DNA of 39,489 bases, from IMG/VR virus record IMGVR_UViG_3300031825_000042, positions 1 through 39,489 of that record; one strand, written 5' to 3'. Source of the DNA: a virus. Under the pieces are notes generated by a model. That model had not been told where the DNA came from. It saw only the letters and a program-made list of their open reading frames with translations, and did no database searches. The translations under genes and the position numbers were made by a program. Below are positions 20,661-29,310 of this stretch, in pieces (the stretch's first letter is position 1; each line of letters begins with the position of its first letter).

Positions 20661-21530
20661 TTAACCCTCCTTAGGATAGATAAGTACTCGCTTGGTATTC
20701 ACTGGGTCCGGGTCGAAGAATACACTCTTCACCAGTCCCAACGGCTGCAGATCTACGGATTTGATGTAACTGGTTCCGTCGATGATCTTCGTTTCTACTT
20801 GAGCTCCATTAATGACGATGAATTTCTTTTCGAACATCCACGTTTTCACACCGAGTGCAGTAAGCACCAACTTAGCCGGGACCCAGCTGCGGCCTTCAAT
20901 GACTATGCCATTAAACGTGGAATCACCGATCACGATGTTTACCAGGATCATACCTGTAGGCAGTGCTGGCTTTACTGGAGTGAGCTCATAAGGTACGCCA
21001 AGGTACTCACACGCTGCCCGAGCCACGGCTTCAGCATATTTAGGGATGAAGTCTGGAGATGTGATTATCAGTTCCTCTGCAGGGTTACTCAAAAAGCCCG
21101 GCTCTGCTAGAGCTGCGGCCATTTTTGTTTCTCTGGTAACTGCTAAGTTATCTTTCGTGATGCTCCTGTCTTTGAATCCCGTAGCCTGGACCAGATACTT
21201 TTGCAGGATGGTTGCAAGCGTCTCACTGTCGCCTGTGCGGGTATAGTACGTTCCGGTACCGGTGGATTCCGGTCTCCAACTGTTCACATGGATGGAGATA
21301 AACGCGTCAGCCTTGAGCTTGTTGGCGATCTTTGCGCGTTCGCTCAGGCCTATGAATACATCGGTATCCCGTGTAAGGGTGAGCTCAATGTTCGGATTAT
21401 CCTTTAGGAGCTCTCGTACCTTCAGTGCCGTTGCAAGGTTGATGTCCTTTTCCTTCACGCCCGTTACGCTGATTGCACCAGAGTCATGATCACCATGCCC
21501 GGCATCAATCACCAGTTTCTTTTTCGCCAT
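20661..21530 (-). CDS. Endolysin, N-acetylmuramoyl-L-alanine amidase
   Basis: This 289-residue cell-wall hydrolase has an amidase_3 domain at residues 1-175: KKLVIDAGHGDHDSGA (zinc His), AFISIHVNSW (zinc His) and AALAEPGFLSN (catalytic Glu). The C-terminal domain, about 200-289 (TFNGIVIEGRSWVPAKLVLT, ALGVKTWMFEKKFIVINGAQ), is like the copper-amine-oxidase N-terminal/stalk domains of Paenibacillus surface proteins and probably binds the wall. ATG 21530 has a strong AAGGAG site; the frame is open for 116 further codons upstream. Confidence 0.9.
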   Translation of the reverse strand: MAKKKLVIDAGHGDHDSGAISVTGVKEKDINLATALKVRELLKDNPNIELTLTRDTDVFIGLSERAKIANKLKADAFISIHVNSWRPESTGTGTYYTRTGDSETLATILQKYLVQATGFKDRSITKDNLAVTRETKMAAALAEPGFLSNPAEELIITSPDFIPKYAEAVARAACEYLGVPYELTPVKPALPTGMILVNIVIGDSTFNGIVIEGRSWVPAKLVLTALGVKTWMFEKKFIVINGAQVETKIIDGTSYIKSVDLQPLGLVKSVFFDPDPVNTKRVLIYPKEG

Positions 21531-21878
21531 CTGTAACACTCCTTCCGGGTCTATGCCCTCCTGTAATCTCGTTGAAGATAAATCGAAGCTCTTCGCTGGC
21601 AACTTCCTTGAACGCCCAGCACCACGGTATTCTCTTTGGGGTAGAAATGGCTCCCCGCCTACTCGTATGAGTTGTTTTGATACCCAGTTTCGCCATTGTG
21701 TATCTTCATCCTCCAAATGCTTGAAGTGCGTCACCATGAACTTGCGGAACATCTTCATGCCGCTGCGCTTGCCAAATAAATAAAGGGAGTACCCTATAAG
21801 GGCCTCCCATCGGAAATCTTTTAAGTTACGAAGTACGAAGTAAATCAGATCGTAGATTGTGTCTGCTGCTCCCCACAT
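21531..21878 (-). CDS. Upstream frame open into the endolysin; small late gene or fusion
   Basis: ATG 21878 opens MWGAADTIYDLIYFVLRNLK, DFRWEALIGYSLYLFGKRSG, MKMFRKFMVTHFKHLEDEDT and continues without a stop into the amidase, giving 405 residues in all. From 21696 a second frame (MAKLGIKTTHTSRRGAISTP ... NEITGGHRPGR) also looks coding and ends at 21505, just inside the endolysin. Either the endolysin has a long and a short form, or an old frameshift near 21700 joined this gene's frame to the endolysin's. The N-terminal 60 residues look genuine; the product is not recognised. Confidence 0.45.
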
Positions 21879-22008
21879 CTATGCTCACCGCCGGTGGATC
21901 AAGTATTTGCGCCATTTCTTCACCATACAGGTGTGTGATGAAGTCCAGCGCCCAGAAGTTTAAGCCGTCTTGGAATTCAGTTTCGTCATACTGGATGAGG
22001 TCCTTCAT
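21826..22008 (-). CDS. Small late protein of unknown function (60 aa)
   Basis: MKDLIQYDETEFQDGLNFWA, LDFITHLYGEEMAQILDPPA ... The start overlaps the stop of the 1543-residue gene (TGATG) and the end overlaps the next frame by 53 bases. It lies between the ejection proteins and lysis genes. No family is recognised. Confidence 0.55.
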   Translation of the reverse strand: MKDLIQYDETEFQDGLNFWALDFITHLYGEEMAQILDPPAVSIDVGSSRHNLRSDLLRTS

Positions 22009-25000
22009 CAGTTCACCTGCAATCCTAACTCTTCTTTTACCTCATCCATGTACTCCGAACGAACTTCGCTGTAGATGTCCTCTAGCTGTGTGATGAGTTC
22101 CTCATCTGTACCACCCTCAATCTCCATTACACGATTAATGATCTCGTTACCAATGTCTTCTTGAAGCTTCTCGTAGCGCTTTGGAGGTATAGAAATCGTC
22201 ACAGATTCGTCATTTTCGTTCTTGCCACGGACTTTTTTCTCAGGAGGTTTAGGCGCTATAGATGTATCACCGGTGCGTTCCATGAGATCTACAATAAACT
22301 GACCAGCCTGTGTGTATCGGGCAACTTCGGATTTGTACGGGTTAAGGTATTGGCCCTTAAACCCCGGTGCGTTCAGTTTGTTTTGGCCTAGTGTTGTCTT
22401 GTTGGCTGGCAGAGACTGTGATATACCCGGTGTGCGTGATTTATAATAGTCCTTCACATCTGCCACAAGTCCATCATTATAGGCTGTCTTGCGGACGATA
22501 GGATCTTGTCTGCGTGCTTCCTGTGCCAACATAGAAGGGCTGAATGATTTCAGGAACGATTCTCCTAAGCGTGTAGCCACGCCGGTCGCTTTCTCTCCCT
22601 GCGTACCGCCAAACTGAGGTTGAAATACATCCTGTACGCCTTTTAACGTAGACATTCCAAAAAGCGATCCAGCCGCGCCGGAGATAGTTCCTCCGATTTG
22701 GTTTGGTTTTCCTTTCAGCGTTCTCGCTTCTGCACCAATAGCAAGTGGAAACGCCAGCGGCTGCAGCTTATTGTAATCAAACTGTTTGTCGCCTTCTTGG
22801 TACTTGGCCGCCTTTGCTGCTGCATCCGCGCCTTTACCATCTAACAGCGCTGACACATACCGTTGTAACGCTGATGTATTGAACCGGTATTTTCCCTTAC
22901 CAACTTGCTCCCGGATGTTATCAACGTTCTTGTCTCCACTGTCGTTTGATCCGGTGATGATTCCAAGTTGGTTCAAATAATACCCGACTGCAGATAATCC
23001 GGTACCGGTCAGTCCAAGTGACATCGTACGTATCGCCTCACGCTGCGTTGCGTTCGATTTAGAGGACAGTTGAATTAGACCTTTGACAATTCCACCTGGT
23101 GTCAATGTGACCGCTGTAGAAGCGATATTAATCGGTGTACGAACGAATGGGAATACAGTACGCACAACTGGACTGACAACCTTTTGAACCTTACCAGAAC
23201 CACTATTGAGCCAGTTTGCAGTTTCTCCACCCAATGTATCATTACGCTGGAAAGTAGAGTTTTTCGCAATCCGGTCCGCCTGTTCTAGTGCTGCTTCCGG
23301 TGGATCATTGATAAACTTGCGGATGTGACGTTTAATTGCTTCTTTGTCACCACGTTTGATTCCGTTTTGCAAAGCATCCAAGAATCCTTGTTTCTCCATT
23401 TCACCCTTGTAGATAGCTGAATACGTTGCATAGTCAGCACCTTTTGCGACAGCACCCAAGGAACGTTCCAGATAACTAAGTGGATTATACTTCCCTTTAT
23501 ACGTAAGTCCGCGAATTTCATTAGCTCCCTGGATACCGGCAGGGTTCACACCTTCCCATCCTGCTTTCGCACCCGTTTTAAGCGCCTTAAAGTATTCAGC
23601 AGTGAACTTCACAGGATTCGCACCATAGAGCGTTGTGGTGCGCGGTGTCTTCATGATGGTTGAAAGTGAAGAATCAATCATCACGCCGAACATATCCGCA
23701 ACTCTTGCAGTAGTTGCCATTGCTGGTCCTGATAAAGCATTTATCAATTGTGTTCCTGAGTTGTAAAGCATCGCAATATAACGCACAGCGTTGATCTTGT
23801 CCATGATTGAGGACTTTTCATAGCTGTTTAGGATCTTCTGCATGGCCATATCTGCCTTAGTACGTTCCATACCCTGCAACTCCGTCAGGCTCTTGGACAG
23901 TTTGCGAAGAGTTTCTATATCCTTCGGTGTGACTTCAGGATTAGCAGCAACATATTTCTCAACAATTCTTTCCTGCTGGTTCATTGTAGACTTACCAGTG
24001 ATTCGCTTAAAGGCGTTGTCGGCCTTGATGAAATCACCTTCAATTGATCCCTTTGTGACGCTGCTGACAAGCTCCTGAGCCTTTTCAAATACCTGTCGAG
24101 CAATAGGACGAATATCCTCACCAAACAGTTTTACAAGGTCCTCAGCATACGTCTCAGCCTTTATGATCTCCTTACCAACCTTGGCGGCAATCAAAATGGA
24201 GTAGTCAATCCATTCGTCTACCGGCATGGAGTTTAAACGGCCCCGGCGCTTTTGAATCCGGGCTTTTGCTGCTTCCTCCTGTGCCTCCAAAAATGACACT
24301 ACTTTGTCACGTTTTCTCGTATCCTTTAACTCTTTTGGGAGTTTGTCCTTCACCGGTTTGGATTTTATCTTGCTTTCTGCACTCTTCAGGTAATCACCAA
24401 GCGCTTTTATGTCGTCCGCGTTAGCCCCGCCTTGCTCCAACCGGTTCAGAATGTCGGTGATGGCATTCTCTTCTTTGCCAGCGCCGGTAGTTTCCTGAAC
24501 CTTTTCAGCAAGTTGCTTAAACTTTACACTGTCCGCAACGTCAACTACCTTGCCATTCTTCTCGGCAGTACGAATGAGGTTAAGTAGCTGGCCTTCTGGC
24601 GATAACCTGGAGATCAACGATGCGGCCTGAACCGTCTGCCCAGCCTCTGTTAGGTCTTTAGCAAGCTTGTCAGCGATAGCCAAGGCGCGAGCATGTTCGC
24701 CAGCCTTATCAAGTTCCTGCATGGCTCTGTAACCGTTGCTGATGTGTTGTGCACCACTTTTACCGGATTGAAGAAAGTCTGACTCTACTTTTGCCAAGTC
24801 TTTAAGCGCAGCGTTTGAAGTAGCGATCACATCAGCGTTTTTGAGTGAGTGATATCTTTGGTCCAATTTAGCAATATTCCCTTTGAGTGTTGGCGAAATA
24901 GCTTTGCTGTCAGTCATCGTTTTAAAGTTTGCTCGGATCCCCGGCGTTTTCTTCTCTGGATTAGTGGACAGTTTGGATTCTTTTTTGACTTCAGTCACAA

Positions 25001-26639
25001 GTGTTTTCTTTGCTGCGGGTTTAACCGGTGGCTTTGGTTCCACTTTGGCCACTTCTGTTTTGATCTGACGCGGTTTAACGTAAGTTGATTCAGTTGGTGT
25101 AGCTTCCGGGAACAGCTTGCTTTGATCAAACTCAGGACTTTGGGCAAACTCAATGTCGGATTGTGTTAATGGTTGCTTCGCATTTACCTTGTTCAAAATC
25201 TCCTGTTCACGCGTTATCGTTTGAGGGTTACGAATAGTAGGTTCACCGGTGTAATAGGACTCGCCGTTAATCCGTGTATCCTTAAGTTTTTGTGTGGTCA
25301 GTTGTGCATCCGTAGGCCTACGCGCGTCTACGTTCTGACGAGCCTGTTCATATAGTTGCTTGTTGCTGACTTTCTTTGGTGATTCCTTCAGGCGCTTATA
25401 CTCGTCAATGACTTCCTGGGCGTACCTGGTGTTAAGTTCTACAGGGTCATAAGCCTGGGCTGCTCGGCGTGTTGCTGATGCTGCCTGTGTTTCTGGTGTG
25501 GCTGCATTTAATTGTGGCGTATATGGTGTGACAATCGGGTCACTGGACGATGTAGTCTTAATCTCTCCCGCCAACTGTTTGCGGACTGTTCGCGGGTTGG
25601 CTTCAGGCAGTGACAGCAATTCCGGCGCAATATCTGCAATTTCATCGTCAGCAATGCCACTCTGACGGAAACGGTTCAGAAGTGGTGCTAGTTTTTCACC
25701 TACATAAGCTCCAGCGCCGCCCAATATACCGCCGGCAGCAGTTCCTAACAGCGCGTTGCGGGCGATTTCGCTACCGCTGTCTTGTCCATCCTGAAGCCCG
25801 AAGCCAATACCCTGCATACCACCAGCAAGCGCTTCTGTAGCTGCTGTTTTAACTACGTTTTCAGATCCTGGAATGACCTTTCCTGCACCTCTTAATATGG
25901 CCTGTCCTGCCTTACCGCTCAAGGCTCTTCCGGTGGCATCATAAGTAGACCCGATGATTCCCTGCCCCAATGGAGCTCCTGTAGGCGTCATGAACGGTGT
26001 TACAAAGTTGTTCACAACGTCTGTGACCTTATCTACTACATTATTTCCGGTGGAGTCTCTGCGTGTAGCTCCAGAATTTCCTGCAAATGCTCTGGATGCT
26101 GCAACGCCTAACGGGTTTCCTTGCGTGATGTAGTTCATTATGTTGGCATAGGATTTCACAGCATCCGGTGCGTTATCGTTGGCAATTTCCTTTTTGTTGA
26201 TCTCATATTGTGAGATGCCCGGGATCTGTGAAGCGTTCTCCGGTCCTCTGCCTGTCTGTTGTACAAGATTAGCTGCTGGCACTTTGTTTTTGAGTGTGGA
26301 CTGTATCACTTGATTTGTCTGAAAAAGTGATGCAGCAGGAAGTTTACCAGCGAATGGAGATATTTGTTGATTTTGTTGTTGCGCTGCTTTGAAGTCTACG
26401 CCTGGTGCGGATGGAGTCTGTGGCTGAATTACCGGAGAAGGTGTACTCTTCGGCAATACACTATTCAATGTGTCTCCAAGTATAGTTTCTGTGCGCACTT
26501 GCTCTGGAGACTTCGCTAGTCCACGTAGTTCCTTCCGGCGACGCTCAATAAAAGAGAGAGCACTTTCTGTGCCCCCTCCGGTTTGTGTACTCAATTCTCT
26601 TCTGCGGCGTGCTATGAATGATTCTGCTGATTCTGCCAT
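22008..26639 (-). CDS. Large internal virion (ejection-type) protein
   Basis: The 1543-residue protein is the largest in the genome. Two short near-repeats lie at the N-terminus (ESFIARRRREL and LSFIERRRKEL). After them come a Pro/Gln-rich region, a Gly/Ala hydrophobic stretch (LLGTAAGGILGGAGAYVGEK), a long Lys/Glu helical middle, then MLYNSGTQLINALSGPAMAT and other hydrophobic helices, and a charged C-terminus. Proteins of this size following a lytic transglycosylase are ejected with the DNA in T7-, P22- and N4-like phages. ATG 26639 follows GGCGGTG and is 11 bases after the transglycosylase stop. The role is inferred from size, position and composition. Confidence 0.7.
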   Translation of the reverse strand: MAESAESFIARRRRELSTQTGGGTESALSFIERRRKELRGLAKSPEQVRTETILGDTLNSVLPKSTPSPVIQPQTPSAPGVDFKAAQQQNQQISPFAGKLPAASLFQTNQVIQSTLKNKVPAANLVQQTGRGPENASQIPGISQYEINKKEIANDNAPDAVKSYANIMNYITQGNPLGVAASRAFAGNSGATRRDSTGNNVVDKVTDVVNNFVTPFMTPTGAPLGQGIIGSTYDATGRALSGKAGQAILRGAGKVIPGSENVVKTAATEALAGGMQGIGFGLQDGQDSGSEIARNALLGTAAGGILGGAGAYVGEKLAPLLNRFRQSGIADDEIADIAPELLSLPEANPRTVRKQLAGEIKTTSSSDPIVTPYTPQLNAATPETQAASATRRAAQAYDPVELNTRYAQEVIDEYKRLKESPKKVSNKQLYEQARQNVDARRPTDAQLTTQKLKDTRINGESYYTGEPTIRNPQTITREQEILNKVNAKQPLTQSDIEFAQSPEFDQSKLFPEATPTESTYVKPRQIKTEVAKVEPKPPVKPAAKKTLVTEVKKESKLSTNPEKKTPGIRANFKTMTDSKAISPTLKGNIAKLDQRYHSLKNADVIATSNAALKDLAKVESDFLQSGKSGAQHISNGYRAMQELDKAGEHARALAIADKLAKDLTEAGQTVQAASLISRLSPEGQLLNLIRTAEKNGKVVDVADSVKFKQLAEKVQETTGAGKEENAITDILNRLEQGGANADDIKALGDYLKSAESKIKSKPVKDKLPKELKDTRKRDKVVSFLEAQEEAAKARIQKRRGRLNSMPVDEWIDYSILIAAKVGKEIIKAETYAEDLVKLFGEDIRPIARQVFEKAQELVSSVTKGSIEGDFIKADNAFKRITGKSTMNQQERIVEKYVAANPEVTPKDIETLRKLSKSLTELQGMERTKADMAMQKILNSYEKSSIMDKINAVRYIAMLYNSGTQLINALSGPAMATTARVADMFGVMIDSSLSTIMKTPRTTTLYGANPVKFTAEYFKALKTGAKAGWEGVNPAGIQGANEIRGLTYKGKYNPLSYLERSLGAVAKGADYATYSAIYKGEMEKQGFLDALQNGIKRGDKEAIKRHIRKFINDPPEAALEQADRIAKNSTFQRNDTLGGETANWLNSGSGKVQKVVSPVVRTVFPFVRTPINIASTAVTLTPGGIVKGLIQLSSKSNATQREAIRTMSLGLTGTGLSAVGYYLNQLGIITGSNDSGDKNVDNIREQVGKGKYRFNTSALQRYVSALLDGKGADAAAKAAKYQEGDKQFDYNKLQPLAFPLAIGAEARTLKGKPNQIGGTISGAAGSLFGMSTLKGVQDVFQPQFGGTQGEKATGVATRLGESFLKSFSPSMLAQEARRQDPIVRKTAYNDGLVADVKDYYKSRTPGISQSLPANKTTLGQNKLNAPGFKGQYLNPYKSEVARYTQAGQFIVDLMERTGDTSIAPKPPEKKVRGKNENDESVTISIPPKRYEKLQEDIGNEIINRVMEIEGGTDEELITQLEDIYSEVRSEYMDEVKEELGLQVN

Positions 26640-26650
26640 TATTTCACCGC

Positions 26651-27100
26651 CTACCCGCCTAATATTTTTTTGATATAATTTTTCGTTTCTTTTGGAGCAT
26701 ACTGTAGCCAATTACTTCCGTATTTTTTTACAGCCTTGTCTACGTTACCTCCGCCCCAGTTGTACGCAGCAAGCGTCTTCGATAAGTCATTTCCATACTT
26801 AGCCATGAGACCGTTCAGCATCTTTCCTGCTGCATCTACTGCTTGGCTTGGGTTAAATGGATCTATACCGTATCCCTGCGCTGTGGCTGGCATAAATTGC
26901 ATCATTCCAGATGCTCCACTTTTATTTTTTGCGTTCGGATCAAAACCAGATTCTGCATTGGCAACCGCAGATAATATTCCATCTGGCAGAAGAGTGTACT
27001 TGGATTGAGCCGACGAAAATAACCCGGCGTATGCTGTCGGCACCTTAACGGATGCTACGCCGGACGTTACTCCCCCGGTTTTGGTACCTCTCCATCCCAT
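26651..27100 (-). CDS. Lytic transglycosylase (SLT domain)
   Basis: The 149 residues carry the SLT/goose-lysozyme-like signatures: LLPDGILSAVANAESGFDP with the catalytic Glu, NKSGASGMMQFMPATAQGYG and LAAYNWGGGNVDKAVKKYG. It probably opens the peptidoglycan locally during DNA ejection. It stands alone here instead of being fused to the large protein that follows, as in T7 gp16. The start is uncertain: ATG 27100 overlaps the upstream gene by 34 bases and lacks a good ribosome site. Confidence 0.88.
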   Translation of the reverse strand: MGWRGTKTGGVTSGVASVKVPTAYAGLFSSAQSKYTLLPDGILSAVANAESGFDPNAKNKSGASGMMQFMPATAQGYGIDPFNPSQAVDAAGKMLNGLMAKYGNDLSKTLAAYNWGGGNVDKAVKKYGSNWLQYAPKETKNYIKKILGG

Positions 27101-28662
27101 TTAAGTCCATATACTCCATATGCTCGATACATTTCATAAGGTGATAGATCAGAATTTATAATGTAATCTTCAACGGTCTGAGGATTTGTTATAATACCTT
27201 TTTTATCTCTCTGTACTATTTTATCAACATTCGATTGGTAATCTTCGAATGTCTTAGGTGCAGCTGCCTTTGCTGCAGCTCCTGCGGAATATACCTCTCC
27301 TGGATTTACGCCATACGATTCCAAACCTGCTGGAGCTTTACCAGTTGCTTGCCATACATCCATCAATTGGCCAAATTGAGAATTTGCTATACTGGCGGTA
27401 TTACCAGCGCTGGACGAATCTGCATTCTGCTGACTGATTGCTACCTGTTGTTCCTGTAATGCATAGTCCAGACCATATCTCCGGGTGTCCTCTGTGAATT
27501 TAGCTAGGTCGAACTGGTTATTCCAATTCTGTTGACCTTCAGTGAAATTCTGCTGCCGTGTAGCAAACCCTTGGTTGAAGTTCTGCGCCTTGCTTGCCAG
27601 AGTCTGTTGACCGTTTGCAAATTGTCCTACAGCCTGACCATAGTTGAAACGGTTATCCCACTGCTGTTGTACGGCCTGTTGATCTACCTGTTGTCCTTGC
27701 AAGGTACGAATGGCTGGTGCAACTTGGCTGGCGGTGTTGTAGTTCGTATTCGCCCCAAGGTTGGTAATGTCTACGCCCATCTGTGAGAGCATCGCGCGGA
27801 TGCCGGTTGCTTGATTACTTAGTTTGTTTCGTTCGGCAGCGGTGATGCCTTTTGCTTCTGCTTGTTGTTTCAGGCCCATGAGCTGTGTATAAAGCTTCTG
27901 AGCATCTTCGCCACCTGGGAGGTATCCGGTCATATTGGCGCGGGTGTTGGTGTTGTCGATGCCGCGCTGATCTTCTCCCAGATAAGCATTTGCTACCGTT
28001 CCAAGGTTGCTGAACTGCTGCTGCTGTTGGTTCTGGCTGTCGATGTATTTCTGATATGCTTGCTGCATCAGTTGAGGGATTACGGTAGTTTCCACGTTAC
28101 CCATTTCCTGTGAAGCAATTTCACCCATACGGTCCGAAGTAATGGTGCTATTCAGGATACCACGGCGATTCATTTCGGCCTGCGCCTGTGAGTTTCCAGC
28201 GTCAATATTAGCTTTTGCCCGGGTAAGTGCTGCTTGATAGGCAGGATCAGAGTTGGGATCATAGCTAAATGGAGTGGACTGACGCTGTGCAATAGCGGCC
28301 ATCTGTGACATGTAGTCACTGCCCTGCTGCGCGTTACTCTTCGCTGCTGTGGTTGTTGCTGTGGTTGTATTTGGTTTTGGTTGTGTCGCTCCAGCGCCGT
28401 TCATTCCATAAGCAGCACCTGAGGCAGCACCTACCGGAGTAGGGGCTTTATATCCCAATTGCTGCGTTAAGTACTTCTGCTGTCCACTGGTGTCCATTCC
28501 CTGAGATTGGCGCTGTGCAATCACCTGTAAGGCGCGTTGTTGCTCGGAAGCTACATAGTTGGGATCTTTATTGATCTGCGCTTGATTGGCAATCATCTTC
28601 TTTTTTGCATCGAGTGCTGCGGTGTTGTAATCCACTACCCCATTGCCTAACGTAGTTGCCAT
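27067..28662 (-). CDS. Gln/Asn-rich internal virion protein
   Basis: The 531-residue protein starts at ATG 28662 after AAAGGAGG (the longer frame would include the ribosome site). It is rich in Gln, Asn, Ala and Thr with long helical stretches (ALTRAKANIDAGNSQAQAEM, QQVDQQAVQQQWDNRFNYGQ). The hydrophilic, low-complexity make-up and its position before the transglycosylase and the 1543-residue protein suggest the first of three ejection proteins. No catalytic motif is seen. Confidence 0.65.
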   Translation of the reverse strand: MATTLGNGVVDYNTAALDAKKKMIANQAQINKDPNYVASEQQRALQVIAQRQSQGMDTSGQQKYLTQQLGYKAPTPVGAASGAAYGMNGAGATQPKPNTTTATTTAAKSNAQQGSDYMSQMAAIAQRQSTPFSYDPNSDPAYQAALTRAKANIDAGNSQAQAEMNRRGILNSTITSDRMGEIASQEMGNVETTVIPQLMQQAYQKYIDSQNQQQQQFSNLGTVANAYLGEDQRGIDNTNTRANMTGYLPGGEDAQKLYTQLMGLKQQAEAKGITAAERNKLSNQATGIRAMLSQMGVDITNLGANTNYNTASQVAPAIRTLQGQQVDQQAVQQQWDNRFNYGQAVGQFANGQQTLASKAQNFNQGFATRQQNFTEGQQNWNNQFDLAKFTEDTRRYGLDYALQEQQVAISQQNADSSSAGNTASIANSQFGQLMDVWQATGKAPAGLESYGVNPGEVYSAGAAAKAAAPKTFEDYQSNVDKIVQRDKKGIITNPQTVEDYIINSDLSPYEMYRAYGVYGLKWDGEVPKPGE

Positions 28663-28683
28663 GTTGGACCTCCTTTGCAAATG

Positions 28684-28706
28684 AAAAAGGACCCCGATTG
28701 GAGTCC
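28684..28706 (-). terminator. Terminator of the toxin transcript
   Basis: Minus strand GGACTCC-aatc-GGGGTCC (one G-U) followed by T5, 22 bases before the next start codon. Confidence 0.8.
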
Positions 28707-28776
28707 TCTGGCCGTTCTGTTATTTATTTCAGTGTAGCAGGTGTAGGCAATACCTTTTGATTATTTTTGTATCACA

Positions 28777-28805
28777 TTGCCGTATAAAAACCGATATGCT
28801 AAGAT
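28777..28805 (+). promoter_or_regulatory. Promoter of the antisense RNA
   Basis: TTGCCG-N17-TAAGAT with extended -10 (TGc), directed against the late operon; start near 28812. Confidence 0.8.
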
Positions 28806-28811
28806 ACAATT

Positions 28812-28931
28812 AAAGAAGGAGCCGTGCGCTAACACGACTCCCACGTACAATCCGCTATAAGAGCGGTCGGCTTTCGGAAAAAGCGTCAGAATAGACCGTT
28901 ATCCTTCCACGGGGCGGTCTATTTCTTTTTG
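28812..28931 (+). ncRNA. Antisense RNA, putative type I antitoxin
   Basis: This transcript of about 120 nt lies between a near-consensus promoter and a terminator. Its hairpins are GGAGcCGTG/CACGaCTCC (28818-28841), CCGCT-ataag-AGCGG (28852-28866) and the terminator stem. It is complementary to the 3' untranslated part and last codons of the toxin mRNA, the converging layout of txpA/RatA in Bacillus. The RNA is predicted only from signals and context. Confidence 0.65.
28890..28931 (+). terminator. Terminator of the antisense RNA
   Basis: Perfect 9-bp inverted repeat AATAGACCG/CGGTCTATT with a 16-base loop, then TCTTTTTG. The right arm includes the toxin stop codon. Confidence 0.8.
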
Positions 28932-29008
28932 TTGAAGGAGAGAATAAGAATCACCAGTGTTGAGAATTGAATCATCAACAGTAGCGCATCTTTCACTTCC
29001 ACAGGCAT
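28919..29008 (-). CDS. Holin-like toxin peptide (type I toxin, 27-29 aa)
   Basis: MPVEVKDALLLMIQFSTLVI LILSFNKKK is a single membrane helix with a Lys tail. This is the pattern of the short holin-like toxins (TxpA/BsrG-like group) carried by Firmicutes phages. GTG 29002 may be the real start, six bases from GGGAGGTG. That ribosome site is the 3' arm of a hairpin CTCCC-ggaa-GGGAG (29025-29012). The 5' leader element at 29040-29029 can pair with the 3' region at 28872-28861 over 12 bases. An extended -10 promoter lies at 29061-29069. Confidence 0.75.
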   Translation of the reverse strand: MPVEVKDALLLMIQFSTLVILILSFNKKK

Positions 29009-29060
29009 CACCTCCCTTCCGGGAGATTAGCCGACCGCCCTTATGCCATTGTACTGGATA

Positions 29061-29069
29061 ATTATATCA
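29061..29069 (-). promoter_or_regulatory. Extended -10 of the toxin promoter
   Basis: TGaTATAAT with no good -35; start near 29054, giving a leader of about 45-50 bases. Confidence 0.65.
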
Positions 29070-29097
29070 GACTGCACTCTACTGGAGTACGGTCTTT

Positions 29098-29310
29098 TTA
29101 CTGTGCTTGAATATTTTGATTTTTAATTTCCATCCATCCGTTATTAGTCGTAAATATTTGTGTTTTATCCGTTATAACATTGTGTTTTACAGGAAATGTT
29201 GTTCCGTCTCTAGTGAATTCCATATATCTGTACGGAGTCGGGTAAATCAGGAACGCAAATGCCACCATAAGAATCAGCCCACTGACAACAACGATTGCAG
29301 CTTTTTTCAT
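29098..29310 (-). CDS. Small membrane-anchored protein (70 aa)
   Basis: KKAAIVVVSGLILMVAFAFL forms an N-terminal membrane anchor or uncleaved signal. The exterior part (MEFTRDGTTFPVKHNVITDK, TQIFTTNNGWMEI) looks like a small beta domain. It overlaps the secreted coiled-coil gene by 4 bases and so forms a two-gene unit with it. It may be a lysogenic-conversion gene. The function is unknown. Confidence 0.65.
   Translation of the reverse strand: MKKAAIVVVSGLILMVAFAFLIYPTPYRYMEFTRDGTTFPVKHNVITDKTQIFTTNNGWMEIKNQNIQAQ

Noticed and set aside
29068-29099. Hairpin followed by T5 on the plus strand
   Set aside because: Stem carries a C-A mismatch and a G-U pair and no rightward gene ends there; it may be a backup stop for the antisense RNA, but the support is weak.
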